DNA from: Sellimonas catena
GTDB taxonomy: Bacteria; Bacillota; Clostridia; Lachnospirales; Lachnospiraceae
Strand: one strand, 5' to 3'
DNA: 64,000 nucleotides
Assembly: GCF_045063725.1 (NCBI RefSeq)
Contig: NZ_CP173695.1
The number at the start of each line of letters is the position of its first letter. The first letter of the stretch is position 1. Below the pieces are notes generated by a model that was not told where the DNA came from, searched no databases, and was given only the letters and a program-made list of their open reading frames with translations. The position numbers and the translations under genes are program-made. Shown in pieces: positions 27,434 through 36,712 of this stretch.

Positions 27434-28489
27434 ATGAGACTGGAAGAAAATATCCGCCGGGTGACTCCTTATGTTCCGGGAGAGCAGCCGCAGCAGAAAG
27501 TAATCAAACTGAATACCAATGAAAATCCGTATCCGCCTGCGCCGGGAGTGGAGCGGGCACTAAAGGAGATGGATGACGGAAGACTCCGTCTGTATCCGGA
27601 TCCGGAAATCCGCATGCTGACAGAGAGCCTGGCCGAATACTGCCAGGTGAAACCGGAACAGATTTTTGTAGGAGTGGGATCAGATGACGTACTGTCAATG
27701 AGCTTTCTTACCTTTTTTAATTCCGGAAAGCCGATTCTGTTTCCGGATATTACCTATTCCTTTTATAAGGTGTGGGCAGAACTCTACCGGATCCCGTATG
27801 AATGCTGTCCGCTGGATGAGAAGATGCACCTCAGAAAAGAGGACTACTGTAAGGAAAACGGAGGCATCATTTTCCCGAATCCGAATGCGCCGACGGGAAT
27901 TTATGAGAGTCTGGATGTGATTGAGGAGATTTTAAAGCAGAATCCGGACGTGATCGTCATTGTGGATGAGGCGTATATCGATTTTGCAGGAAAGCCGTCC
28001 GCCATTTCCCTGATTGACCGGTATGACAATCTTCTGGTGACACAAACCTTTTCCAAGTCCAGATCCATGGCAGGAATGCGGATCGGATTTGCGGCAGGGA
28101 ACGAACGGCTTATTCGCTGGCTCCAGGATGTGAAGTATTCTTTCAATTCCTATACTATGTCCTATCCGGCCATTGTCTGCGGGACGGAAGCGGTAAAAGA
28201 TACGGAGTACTTCCGGAAGACGACGGAAAAGATTGTCGCCACAAGAGAATGGAGCAAAGAGAAACTGGCGGATCTGGGATTTGAATTTCCGGATTCCAGT
28301 ACAAACTTTATTTTTGCAAAACATCCGAAGTATGATGGAGAAAAACTGTTTCAGGCTTTAAAGGAACGGCAGATTTATGTCAGACACTGGAAACAGCCTG
28401 AGATCGCGCAGTATTTACGAATCACTGTCGGAACAGATGAGGAAATGAATCAGTTTTTTGACACGTTGGAAGAGATTATGAAAGAATAA
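27434..28489 (+). CDS. hisC: Histidinol-phosphate aminotransferase (HisC-like)
   Basis: 351 residues. Fold type I aminotransferase of the HisC group: IKLNTNENPYPPAPGVERAL, FVGVGSDDVLSMSF, FPNPNAPTGIY, VIVDEAYIDFAG and the PLP-lysine region TFSKSRSMAGMRIGFAAG. It would convert imidazole acetol phosphate to histidinol phosphate. No other his genes are in the window, so a broader substrate range is possible. Last gene of its unit, followed by a strong hairpin. Confidence 0.9.
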   Translation: MRLEENIRRVTPYVPGEQPQQKVIKLNTNENPYPPAPGVERALKEMDDGRLRLYPDPEIRMLTESLAEYCQVKPEQIFVGVGSDDVLSMSFLTFFNSGKPILFPDITYSFYKVWAELYRIPYECCPLDEKMHLRKEDYCKENGGIIFPNPNAPTGIYESLDVIEEILKQNPDVIVIVDEAYIDFAGKPSAISLIDRYDNLLVTQTFSKSRSMAGMRIGFAAGNERLIRWLQDVKYSFNSYTMSYPAIVCGTEAVKDTEYFRKTTEKIVATREWSKEKLADLGFEFPDSSTNFIFAKHPKYDGEKLFQALKERQIYVRHWKQPEIAQYLRITVGTDEEMNQFFDTLEEIMKE

Positions 28490-28490
28490 G

Positions 28491-28533
28491 TCAGGAAAAG
28501 GAGGAATTAAAAATTCCTCCTTTCCTGATTTCT
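28491..28533. terminator. Strong hairpin after hisC (bidirectional)
   Basis: TCAGGAAA.GGAGGAATT / AATTCCTCC.TTTCCTGA, an almost perfect 18-bp stem with an A-rich loop. It separates hisC (+) from the XRE regulator (-). Confidence 0.8.
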
Positions 28534-28553
28534 GAAATATTGTGTATGGATGA

Positions 28554-28904
28554 TCATTGCCTGTCCCTCAAAGCCAGGAGGTTTGCATATTCCAGCAGAT
28601 CCTGCTTTGACTTCGGGGAGAGAGACATGAAAACAGTTTTGAGCCGATACTGAATAATCCGTTCGTTTATGGCAGGCCCGGACGAAGAAACTTCGACCGG
28701 ATGCGACTCCTTGCCGGAAATGAGATAATCGGTACTGACATGAAAAAACTGCGCAATCATATACAGTTTGTCATAGTCTGGCTGTCGGTTTTTGGTCTCG
28801 TATCCGGCGATGGTTGATCGGGATACCTGAAGGTATTGTGCTAGTTGGTCCTGAGTTACGTCTGCGTTTCTGCGCAGTAATTTTAGTCTTTCTGAAAACC
28901 CCAT
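28554..28904 (-). CDS. XRE-family transcriptional regulator
   Basis: 116 residues. N-terminal helix-turn-helix (FSERLKLLRRNADVTQDQLA, then YLQVSRSTIAGYE), with the usual YDKLYMIAQFFHVSTDYLI continuation; the C-terminal half is unassigned and helical. The frame extends upstream to 28985, but AGGAGG lies seven nt before ATG at 28904. It is divergent from a small membrane-protein gene and may control it. Confidence 0.85.
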   Translation of the reverse strand: MGFSERLKLLRRNADVTQDQLAQYLQVSRSTIAGYETKNRQPDYDKLYMIAQFFHVSTDYLISGKESHPVEVSSSGPAINERIIQYRLKTVFMSLSPKSKQDLLEYANLLALRDRQ

Positions 28905-29040
28905 ATATTGCCTCCTATCTTTAGTGTGGCTACATTTTAGCAATAGAAACGTGGGGAAAACAGGAAGTATGGCGGAAAGGAACACAGGTGGAGCAATATG
29001 TGTCGAAAAGCATCAAAAGGAGCCGGAGACGAATCCCGTG

Positions 29041-29069
29041 TTGACAGGTATGAATAAAAATTTTATAAT
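29041..29069 (+). promoter_or_regulatory. Consensus sigma-A promoter
   Basis: TTGACA (29041-29046), 17-bp spacer, TATAAT (29064-29069), both boxes exact. Drives the gene at 29110. Confidence 0.85.
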
Positions 29070-29109
29070 TTACTTAGAATAAAAGAAGAAAAATATGGAG
29101 GTAATCCGG

Positions 29110-29574
29110 ATGTTAATTGCCAAAAATGATGAAAAAGAGAGAAGTTTCCTGTTTCGGATTGTAATCTGGACAGCGTCTGTTCTCATCATTGCGGTTGCAG
29201 CGTACTTCCTGATCCGGTCATTTGCAAGAAATCCGATTGCTGGGACATGGGAATATCAGGATGACAATATTACAATGACCATTCAAAGTGATGATAAAGT
29301 TAAACTTCAGTTTGATAATCTGCAGGATGTTCCGGAACTTGCGGTGACAATGGACTGTCAGGTGGATAAAACGGAAAAGACGCTGGTGATCGGCGGACTG
29401 CAGCAAAGTGAGATTGACAGAATCCTGGAGCAGTATGATGGACAGTTGACCCAGAGTGCTCTGGATACAGCGCTTTCCATGTTTACGACATCGTTTGACT
29501 ACAGCATGGAACGGCAGACGTTGACGCTTACGGACCGCGAATACGGTGAACAGATGATATTTGATAAAAAATAG
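29110..29574 (+). CDS. Membrane-anchored protein of unknown function
   Basis: 154 residues. One transmembrane segment near residues 17-36 (WTASVLIIAVAAYFLIRSF), then an extracellular beta-rich domain starting GTWEYQDDNITMTIQSDDKV, resembling the small lipocalin-like domains (DUF5640-type) of Clostridia. ATG 29095 lies before GGAGG; the site at 29097-29101 selects ATG 29110. Own consensus promoter, followed by a hairpin before ispG. No function can be assigned. Confidence 0.75.
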   Translation: MLIAKNDEKERSFLFRIVIWTASVLIIAVAAYFLIRSFARNPIAGTWEYQDDNITMTIQSDDKVKLQFDNLQDVPELAVTMDCQVDKTEKTLVIGGLQQSEIDRILEQYDGQLTQSALDTALSMFTTSFDYSMERQTLTLTDREYGEQMIFDKK

Positions 29575-29581
29575 AACTTTC

Positions 29582-29640
29582 CCCTCTATACAGGAAAACG
29601 GATATGACGTGTGACTTGGGTAGAGGGGGATTTTATTCAT
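29582..29640 (+). terminator. Hairpin between the membrane protein and ispG
   Basis: CCCCTCTA (29582 on) and TAGAGGGG pair across about 36 nt, followed by GATTTTATT; long loop, so moderate support. Confidence 0.5.
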
Positions 29641-29656
29641 GTAGAGGAGGAAGAGT

Positions 29657-30718
29657 ATGCTGCGCACACAGACAAAAGTAATTCAGATAGGAAATGTAAA
29701 GATCGGAGGCAGTTATCCGGTTGCCATCCAGTCTATGACAAACACAAAAACAGAAGATGTAGAAGCAACGGTAAAGCAGATCCTGGCTCTTGAGCGGGCA
29801 GGCTGCGAGATTATCCGGTGTGCCGTTCCGACAATGGAGGCTGCAGAAGCACTCAGAGAGATCAAACGCAGAATTCATATCCCGCTTGTGGCGGATATCC
29901 ACTTTGACTACCGGCTTGCCATTGCGGCCATTGAAAACGGAGCGGACAAGATCCGTATTAACCCGGGAAATATCGGGGATCAGGACCGTGTGAGAAAAGT
30001 AGTGGAGAAGGCCAAAGAATACAAGGTTCCGATCAGGGTAGGAGTCAACAGCGGCTCTCTGGAAAAGAATCTTGTGGAAAAATATGATGGCGTGACGGCC
30101 GAAGGACTGGTGGAAAGCGCGCTGGATAAAGTGCGTATGATTGAAAAAATGGGATACAACAATCTGGTTGTCAGTATTAAGGCATCTGATGTCATGATGT
30201 GTGTCAAAGCGCATGAACTACTTGCTCCGCAGTGTCCGTATCCGCTTCACGTCGGTATTACGGAAGCAGGGACTATCCTTTCCGGCAATATCAAATCTTC
30301 CATCGGGCTTGGAATCATTCTTTATCAGGGAATCGGAAATACCATCCGCGTCTCTCTGACGGGAGACCCGCTGGAAGAAGTCAAATCCGCAAAGCTGATT
30401 TTAAGGACATTGGGGCTGAAAAAGGGCGGCATCGAGGTCGTTTCCTGTCCGACCTGCGGCAGAACCAGAATTGACCTGATCGGCCTTGCAAACCAGGTGG
30501 AAGACATGGTGCAGGATATCCCGCTTGACGATGTGAAAGTGGCAGTCATGGGCTGTGTTGTCAATGGACCTGGTGAGGCGAAGGAAGCCGATATCGGGAT
30601 TGCCGGAGGCGTCGGAGAAGGACTCCTGATTAAAAAGGGAGAGATTGTAAAAAAACTCAAAGAAGAAGAACTCCTCCCGGCCCTTAGGGAAGAGCTTCTG
30701 AACTGGAAAAAAGATTGA
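29657..30718 (+). CDS. ispG: 4-hydroxy-3-methylbut-2-enyl diphosphate synthase
   Basis: 353 residues. [4Fe-4S] enzyme of the MEP isoprenoid pathway. IGGSYPVAIQSMTNTKTEDV at the N-terminus, PLVADIHFDYRLAI, and C-terminal cluster cysteines in VSCPTCGRTRIDL and VMGCVVNGPGEAKEAD. AGAGGAGGAAG precedes ATG 29657. polC follows after 13 nt, a conserved clostridial arrangement, though the usual upstream dxr and rseP are not here. Confidence 0.95.
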   Translation: MLRTQTKVIQIGNVKIGGSYPVAIQSMTNTKTEDVEATVKQILALERAGCEIIRCAVPTMEAAEALREIKRRIHIPLVADIHFDYRLAIAAIENGADKIRINPGNIGDQDRVRKVVEKAKEYKVPIRVGVNSGSLEKNLVEKYDGVTAEGLVESALDKVRMIEKMGYNNLVVSIKASDVMMCVKAHELLAPQCPYPLHVGITEAGTILSGNIKSSIGLGIILYQGIGNTIRVSLTGDPLEEVKSAKLILRTLGLKKGGIEVVSCPTCGRTRIDLIGLANQVEDMVQDIPLDDVKVAVMGCVVNGPGEAKEADIGIAGGVGEGLLIKKGEIVKKLKEEELLPALREELLNWKKD

Positions 30719-30731
30719 GGACGTATGACAT

Positions 30732-33700
30732 ATGGGAAAAGACTTTTTTGAAGTGTTTCCGACTCTGAACCTTTCGGAGGAGACAAAATTTCTGCTGAAA
30801 GATGTCAGGGTTACGAAAGTTTCAACGAATTCAACAAGAGATTTTATCCGGATTTATCTGTTTTCCACCCATCTTCTGCAGAAAAAGAAGATTTATGAAC
30901 TGGAATATGCTATCAAGCACCAGTTGTTTGACCGGACGATGATCCAGGTGGAGATTCTGGAGAGCTATCAGCTGTCAGAGCAGTATACGCCGGAAAACCT
31001 GATGCACGAGTATTATGACAGTATCCTTCTGGAGCTGGAGCAGAGAAGCGCCGTTGAGAGAAGCATGTTTGAGCATGCGGACTATGATTTCGAGGACAGC
31101 GTTCTGAATCTGAAGCTTCAGAATTCTATCGTGGCAGAAGGAAAGAAGGAGGCGATTGTAAGCCTCCTTTCCGAAGTGTTTAATGACCGTTTTCATGTGC
31201 CTCTTTCCATTAAAGTCGGCTATCAACCGCCGAAAAAAAAGAGCGCGCTTGAGTTTAACGAACTTCAGCTTCAGGCAGAAGTGGATGAAATTATTGAGAG
31301 AAACGAGGCACTCCGCAAGGAGAAACGGAAAAATACGGAAGAGGCGGATGCCGGAGAAAACGGGACAAAAGAAGAGAAAACAAAATCTGCTCCAAAGACA
31401 TTGAAAGAAAAGCGGTTTGGAAAAGAGATGAAGAAACCGTTTGTCAGACGTGATTTCAGAAAATCGGATGATCCGAACATGATTTACGGACGTGACTTCG
31501 ATGATCCTCCGATCGAACTCTCCCAGGTGTTGGGTGAGATGGGCGAGATCACTATCCGGGGAAAGGTCATCAGCTTTGATACGAGAGAGATCCGGAATGA
31601 AAAGACGATCCTCATGTTTGCCATCACCGATTTTACAGATACGATCGTTGTCAAGATGTTTGCCAGAAACGACCAGCTCCCGGACCTGCTTGGCGACATT
31701 AAAAAGGGTGCATTCCTGAAAGTAAAGGGGATTACCACGATCGACAAATTTGATGGGGAGCTGACCATCGGTTCTGTGAGCGGAATCCGGAAAATCAGTG
31801 ACTTCACCGTGCAGAGAAAGGATCTCTATCCGGAAAAGCGTGTAGAGCTGCACTGTCATACGAAAATGAGCGATATGGACGGGGTATCGGAAGTCAAAGA
31901 TATTGTAAAGCGTGCGCATGACTGGGGACACAAAGCGATTGCCATTACGGACCACGGTGTCGTTCAGGCATTCCCGGATGCCAACCACTATATCGAATCT
32001 CTGGATAAAGACGATCCGTTTAAAATTATTTACGGCGTGGAGGCGTATCTGGTGGATGATCTGACGGAGATTGCCCAGGGGGCGAAGGACCAGACTCTTC
32101 AGGATACATATGTGGTATTTGACCTGGAGACGACCGGATTCAGCCCGATTCAGGATAAGATTATCGAGATCGGAGCGGTCAAGGTGGAACATGGAGCGAT
32201 CACAGAACGTTTCAGTACTTTCGTCAATCCGAAGATTCCGATTCCGTTTAAGATCACGGATCTGACCGGTATTACCGATGACATGGTGATGGATGCCGAG
32301 CCTGTCGAGGAAGTCCTTCCAAAATTTCTGGACTTTGTGGGAGATGCGGTTCTGGTAGCCCACAATGCAGGATTTGATGTCAGTTTTATTGAGCAGAACT
32401 GTAGATATCAGGAGATCGAGAAGGAATTTATATCGGTGGATACGGTGGCCCTCGCCCGGGTGCTCCTTCCGACTCTTTCCAAGTATAAGCTGAATGTTGT
32501 GGCAAAGGCACTGAACATTTCGCTGGAAAATCATCACCGGGCCGTGGATGATGCCCAGGCGACGGCCGAGATTTTTGTCCGGTTTGTCGAAATGCTGAAA
32601 GACAGGGAAATTTTTACATTGAAAGAGCTGAATCACTTCGGCTCCATGAATCCGGACGCAATCCGGAAACTTCCGTCCCACCATGCGGTCATTCTGGCGA
32701 AAAACGAGACCGGGCGTGTGAATCTGTACCGCCTGATTTCCATGTCCCACCTGCAGTATTTTTCCAGAATGCCGAGAATTCCAAAGAGCGAATTTTTACG
32801 GTACAGGGACGGACTCATTATCGGAAGCGCCTGTGAGGCAGGCGAACTGTTCCAGGCTGTCTTAAATGGAAAATCAGAAGAACAGATCGCAAAGCTGGTG
32901 AATTTCTATGATTATCTGGAAATCCAGCCGATCGGGAATAACCGGTTCATGATTGCAAGCGACCGTGTTTCCAATGTAAAAAGCGAGGAGGACCTGCGGG
33001 ATTTGAACCGGAAAATTGTAAGGCTTGGCGAGAAATTCTGCAAACCGGTTGTGGCAACCTGCGATGTTCATTTCCTGGATCCGGAGGACGAGGTCTACCG
33101 TAGAATCATCATGGCGGGAAAAGGCTTTTCTGATGCGGATGAACAGGCACCGTTGTATCTGCATACGACGGAAGAGATGATGGAGGAGTTTTCCTACCTC
33201 GGAGCGGCAAAAGCCCATGAGGTTGTAATTGAGAATCCGAATAAGATTGCGGACATGATTGAAAAGATTGCTCCGGTCCGACCGGACAAATGTCCTCCGG
33301 TCATTGAAAATTCCGATCAGACCCTGCGTGATATCTGTTATAAAAAAGCCCATGAAATGTATGGAGATCCCCTCCCGGACGTCGTGACGGAACGGCTGGA
33401 GAGGGAGCTTCATTCTATTATCTCCAATGGATTCGCCGTGATGTATATTATTGCCCAGAAGCTGGTATGGAAGTCCAATGAGGATGGATATCTGGTTGGT
33501 TCCCGTGGATCAGTCGGATCTTCCTTTGTCGCTACCATGGCAGGAATCACGGAGGTCAATCCGCTAAGCCCGCATTATTATTGTCCGCACTGCCATTACA
33601 GTGACTTTGATTCCGAGGAAGTACGCGCGTTTGCGGGGGGCTGCGGATGGGATATGAAGGACAAGGACTGCCCGGTATGCGGACATCCGCTCGTCAAAGA

Positions 33701-35231
33701 CGGGTTCGATATCCCGTTTGAGACTTTCCTTGGGTTTAAAGGAAACAAAGAGCCGGATATTGACCTGAACTTTTCGGGAGATTATCAGAGTAACGCTCAC
33801 AAGTATACGGAAGTCATCTTTGGAAAAGGGCAGACGTTCCGCGCAGGGACCATCGGTACCCTGGCGGACAAGACCGCATTCGGATTTGTGAAGAACTATT
33901 ATGAAGAGCGGGGCAGCAGGAAGCGAAACTGTGAGATCGACCGGATCGTGCAGGGATGTACGGGAATCCGGAGAAGTACAGGGCAGCATCCGGGAGGAAT
34001 TATCGTTCTTCCTCACGGTGAGGACATCAACTCCTTTACCCCGGTGCAGCATCCGGCAAATGATATGAATACGGATATCATTACGACTCATTTTGACTAC
34101 CACTCCATTGACCACAACCTATTAAAGCTTGACATTCTGGGACACGATGATCCGACCATGATCAAGACACTGGAGGAGCTGATCAATTCGGACGCCATGG
34201 ACAATGAATATGACGGCGTAGAGAATGTATTTGACGCCAGAGATATTCCGCTGGATGACCCGAAAGTCATGTCGCTGTTTGCCAATACGGAGGCACTCGG
34301 CATCACGCCGGATGACATTGACGGATGTCCGGTTGGATGCCTTGGTATTCCGGAGTTCGGAACGGACTTTGTTATCCAGATGGTAGTAGATACAAAGCCA
34401 AAGACCCTCTCCGACCTGATCCGGATTTCCGGGCTTTCCCACGGAACCGATGTGTGGCTGAATAATGCGCAGACGTTGATTCAGGAGGGAAAGGCAACGA
34501 TTTCCACGGCGATCTGTACCCGTGATGATATTATGACTTACCTCATCAACAAAGGGATGGACAGTGAGCTCTCTTTTACGATCATGGAGAAAGTGCGAAA
34601 GGGAAAAGGACTCACGCCGGAGTTTGAAGAGTCGATGAAAGAGGCTGGAGTACCGGACTGGTATATCTGGTCCTGTAAGAAGATCAAGTATATGTTCCCG
34701 AAAGCGCATGCGGCCGCCTATGTTATGATGGCATACCGGATTGCCTACTGTAAGGTCAACTATCCACTTGCGTATTATGCTGCCTACTTTGGAATCCGTG
34801 CAGACGCCTTTTCCTATGAGCTGATGTGTCAGGGAAAGGAAAAACTGGCATACCATATCCGGGAATATAAAAGCAGACAGGACCGGCTGAGTAAAAAAGA
34901 GCAGGATACGATGAAAGATATGAAGATCGTGCAGGAAATGTATGCGCGAGGTCTGGAGTTTATGCCGATTGATATTTATGAGGCAAAAGCGACCAAGTTC
35001 CGGATTGTGGACGGAAAGCTGATGCCGCCCCTTTCCAGTATCGATGGAATGGGAGACAAGGCGGCAGAAGCGGTGGAACAGGCAGCGAGGGACGGCAGGT
35101 ACCTTTCAAAAGATGATTTCCGACAGAGAACCAAGGCCAGCAAGACGGTGATTGATAAGATGTCGGAACTGGGACTTCTTTCCGATCTTCCGGAATCCAA
35201 TCAGTTATCTCTGTTTGATTTTGCAGATTAA
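30732..35231 (+). CDS. polC: DNA polymerase III PolC-type
   Basis: 1499 residues. Replicative polymerase of low-GC Gram-positives. Order: N-terminal region, OB fold (about 265-350), PHP domain (VELHCHTKMSDMDG ... AITDHGVVQAF, about 370-415), inserted proofreading exonuclease (VVFDLETTGFSPIQDKIIEIG, about 458-600), zinc module (CPHCHYSDFDS ... CPVCGHPL, about 947-990), palm (PDIDLNFSGDYQ, about 1008) and fingers/thumb. The C-terminus NQLSLFDFAD carries the sliding-clamp binding motif. Start ATG 30732. Confidence 0.97.
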   Translation: MGKDFFEVFPTLNLSEETKFLLKDVRVTKVSTNSTRDFIRIYLFSTHLLQKKKIYELEYAIKHQLFDRTMIQVEILESYQLSEQYTPENLMHEYYDSILLELEQRSAVERSMFEHADYDFEDSVLNLKLQNSIVAEGKKEAIVSLLSEVFNDRFHVPLSIKVGYQPPKKKSALEFNELQLQAEVDEIIERNEALRKEKRKNTEEADAGENGTKEEKTKSAPKTLKEKRFGKEMKKPFVRRDFRKSDDPNMIYGRDFDDPPIELSQVLGEMGEITIRGKVISFDTREIRNEKTILMFAITDFTDTIVVKMFARNDQLPDLLGDIKKGAFLKVKGITTIDKFDGELTIGSVSGIRKISDFTVQRKDLYPEKRVELHCHTKMSDMDGVSEVKDIVKRAHDWGHKAIAITDHGVVQAFPDANHYIESLDKDDPFKIIYGVEAYLVDDLTEIAQGAKDQTLQDTYVVFDLETTGFSPIQDKIIEIGAVKVEHGAITERFSTFVNPKIPIPFKITDLTGITDDMVMDAEPVEEVLPKFLDFVGDAVLVAHNAGFDVSFIEQNCRYQEIEKEFISVDTVALARVLLPTLSKYKLNVVAKALNISLENHHRAVDDAQATAEIFVRFVEMLKDREIFTLKELNHFGSMNPDAIRKLPSHHAVILAKNETGRVNLYRLISMSHLQYFSRMPRIPKSEFLRYRDGLIIGSACEAGELFQAVLNGKSEEQIAKLVNFYDYLEIQPIGNNRFMIASDRVSNVKSEEDLRDLNRKIVRLGEKFCKPVVATCDVHFLDPEDEVYRRIIMAGKGFSDADEQAPLYLHTTEEMMEEFSYLGAAKAHEVVIENPNKIADMIEKIAPVRPDKCPPVIENSDQTLRDICYKKAHEMYGDPLPDVVTERLERELHSIISNGFAVMYIIAQKLVWKSNEDGYLVGSRGSVGSSFVATMAGITEVNPLSPHYYCPHCHYSDFDSEEVRAFAGGCGWDMKDKDCPVCGHPLVKDGFDIPFETFLGFKGNKEPDIDLNFSGDYQSNAHKYTEVIFGKGQTFRAGTIGTLADKTAFGFVKNYYEERGSRKRNCEIDRIVQGCTGIRRSTGQHPGGIIVLPHGEDINSFTPVQHPANDMNTDIITTHFDYHSIDHNLLKLDILGHDDPTMIKTLEELINSDAMDNEYDGVENVFDARDIPLDDPKVMSLFANTEALGITPDDIDGCPVGCLGIPEFGTDFVIQMVVDTKPKTLSDLIRISGLSHGTDVWLNNAQTLIQEGKATISTAICTRDDIMTYLINKGMDSELSFTIMEKVRKGKGLTPEFEESMKEAGVPDWYIWSCKKIKYMFPKAHAAAYVMMAYRIAYCKVNYPLAYYAAYFGIRADAFSYELMCQGKEKLAYHIREYKSRQDRLSKKEQDTMKDMKIVQEMYARGLEFMPIDIYEAKATKFRIVDGKLMPPLSSIDGMGDKAAEAVEQAARDGRYLSKDDFRQRTKASKTVIDKMSELGLLSDLPESNQLSLFDFAD

Positions 35232-35234
35232 TGC

Positions 35235-35263
35235 TTTAAACGAATAAAGGAATATGATATACT
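35235..35263 (+). promoter_or_regulatory. Promoter of the arylpyruvate operon
   Basis: TTTAAA (35235-35240), 17-bp spacer, TATACT (35258-35263), directly after the polC stop. Confidence 0.6.
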
Positions 35264-35299
35264 AAAGAGGATAAGCCAAAGAGGCGGGTCCTCTTTTTT
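35264..35299 (+). terminator. Hairpin with U-tract after polC
   Basis: AAAGAGGA / TCCTCTTT with a 20-nt loop, ending TTTTTT. It ends polC transcripts and, because it begins at the start point of the operon promoter, could also affect new transcripts. Confidence 0.6.
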
Positions 35300-35400
35300 C
35301 TGTGCAAAAAGCCGGAAAGGAAAGACTTCTGCACAGAAGGCATTGCATGGAACAGGGAAGCGTTTTATTCCCAAATTAATCTGACCAGGAGGAAGAAAAA

Positions 35401-36711
35401 ATGATATGGGCAAAGGAGGAGACACTGCCTAGAGAAGAACTGGAAGAGATCCAGCTCCGGAAGCTGCAACAGACAGTTTCCTACATCTATGAGAGGGTGG
35501 CTCCTTATCGGGGGAAAATGGACAAAGCAGGGGTGGCTCCGGAAGATATCCGTTCGCTGGATGACTTGAGGAGACTTCCGTTTACAAGCAAAAAGGATTT
35601 CAGAGATAATTATCCGATGGGGCTGTTTGCGGTTGACAAAAAGGAACTGGTACGTTTTCACGCAAGTTCCGGCACGACCGGAAAACCGACGGTTGTCGGA
35701 TACACGAAAAACGATCTGGATATCTGGCTGAATAATGTAGCAAGAGTTGCCTGCATGGGAGGAGCACGCGCAGATGACATCGTGCAGCTCTCCTTTGGAT
35801 ACGGCACCTTTACCGGTGCGCTGGGACTGCACGGAGGACTGGAAAAGATCGGAGCTGCGGTGATTCCGATGTCATCCGGCAATACGAAAAAACAGATCAT
35901 GTTTCTAAAAGACATGGGCGTGACACTTCTTGTGGCGACACCGTCCTATGCGCTGCATCTTGGCGAAGAGATCCGCAGGGCCGGGATGGATCCGGCGAAA
36001 GATCTGTGCCTTCGGACCGGACTCTTCGGAGGCGAAGGAATGACCGAGGCGATGCGCGAGGAGATGCACCATGTATGGGGCGATCAGTTCTTCTGCACGC
36101 AGAATTACGGCATGAGCGAGCTCTGCGGACCGGGTGTGGCAGGCGAGTGCAGAGAGCTTTGCGGCATGCACGTAAATGAAGACTGGTTCATACCGGAAAT
36201 CATCAATCCGGAGACAGAAGAAGTGCTGCCGCCGGGAGAGCGTGGAGAGCTTGTTGTGACCTGTCTTGGAAAGGAGGCTCTTCCGATTATCCGTTACCGG
36301 ACCGGAGATATGACCCGGATTTTCTATGAGCCGTGCAAATGCGGAAGAACGACCGCAAGAATCGAAAATCTTTCCGGAAGGGCAGATGACATGCTTGTCA
36401 TCCGCGGCGTCAATGTATTCCCGACGCAGATCGAAGAAGTACTGCTCAAGATCGATGAGATCGGACCACACTATGAAATCCTTGTAGAAAGAAAGAACAG
36501 ACTGGACGTTATGACCATCACAGTGGAACTGATTGATGACAGGCTGCTTGACAGCTACGGAAAACTCAGCGAACTGGAAAAGAAGATCAAGGCGGGACTG
36601 AAATCCCAGCTTGGCCTCGCAACAGAAATCCGGCTGGTAGCGCCTTATTCTCTGCAGAGATTTGAGGGAAAGGCAAAGAGAATCAAGGATTTACGAAAGG
36701 ATGGATTATAG
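35401..36711 (+). CDS. paaK: Phenylacetate-CoA ligase family protein (first copy)
   Basis: 436 residues. AMP-forming acyl/aryl-CoA ligase with the ATP-binding loop ASSGTTGKPTVVGYT (about residue 85), PSYALHLGEEI, YGMSELCGPG and PIIRYRTGDM; C-terminal AMP-binding_C_2 domain (VIRGVNVFPTQIEEVLLKID). It interconverts aryl acetates and their CoA esters. AGGAGGAAG precedes ATG 35401. First gene of paaK-iorA-iorB-ACT-paaK-ACT, so its substrate is probably an aryl- or indoleacetate linked to aromatic amino acids. Confidence 0.9.
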   Translation: MIWAKEETLPREELEEIQLRKLQQTVSYIYERVAPYRGKMDKAGVAPEDIRSLDDLRRLPFTSKKDFRDNYPMGLFAVDKKELVRFHASSGTTGKPTVVGYTKNDLDIWLNNVARVACMGGARADDIVQLSFGYGTFTGALGLHGGLEKIGAAVIPMSSGNTKKQIMFLKDMGVTLLVATPSYALHLGEEIRRAGMDPAKDLCLRTGLFGGEGMTEAMREEMHHVWGDQFFCTQNYGMSELCGPGVAGECRELCGMHVNEDWFIPEIINPETEEVLPPGERGELVVTCLGKEALPIIRYRTGDMTRIFYEPCKCGRTTARIENLSGRADDMLVIRGVNVFPTQIEEVLLKIDEIGPHYEILVERKNRLDVMTITVELIDDRLLDSYGKLSELEKKIKAGLKSQLGLATEIRLVAPYSLQRFEGKAKRIKDLRKDGL

Positions 36712-36712
36712 A

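Noticed and set aside
30975..32750. 591-codon open frame antisense to polC
   Set aside because: It is the shadow of a highly biased coding strand: Leu/Ile/His/Arg-rich, no recognisable domain, no ribosome binding site, and fully inside polC.
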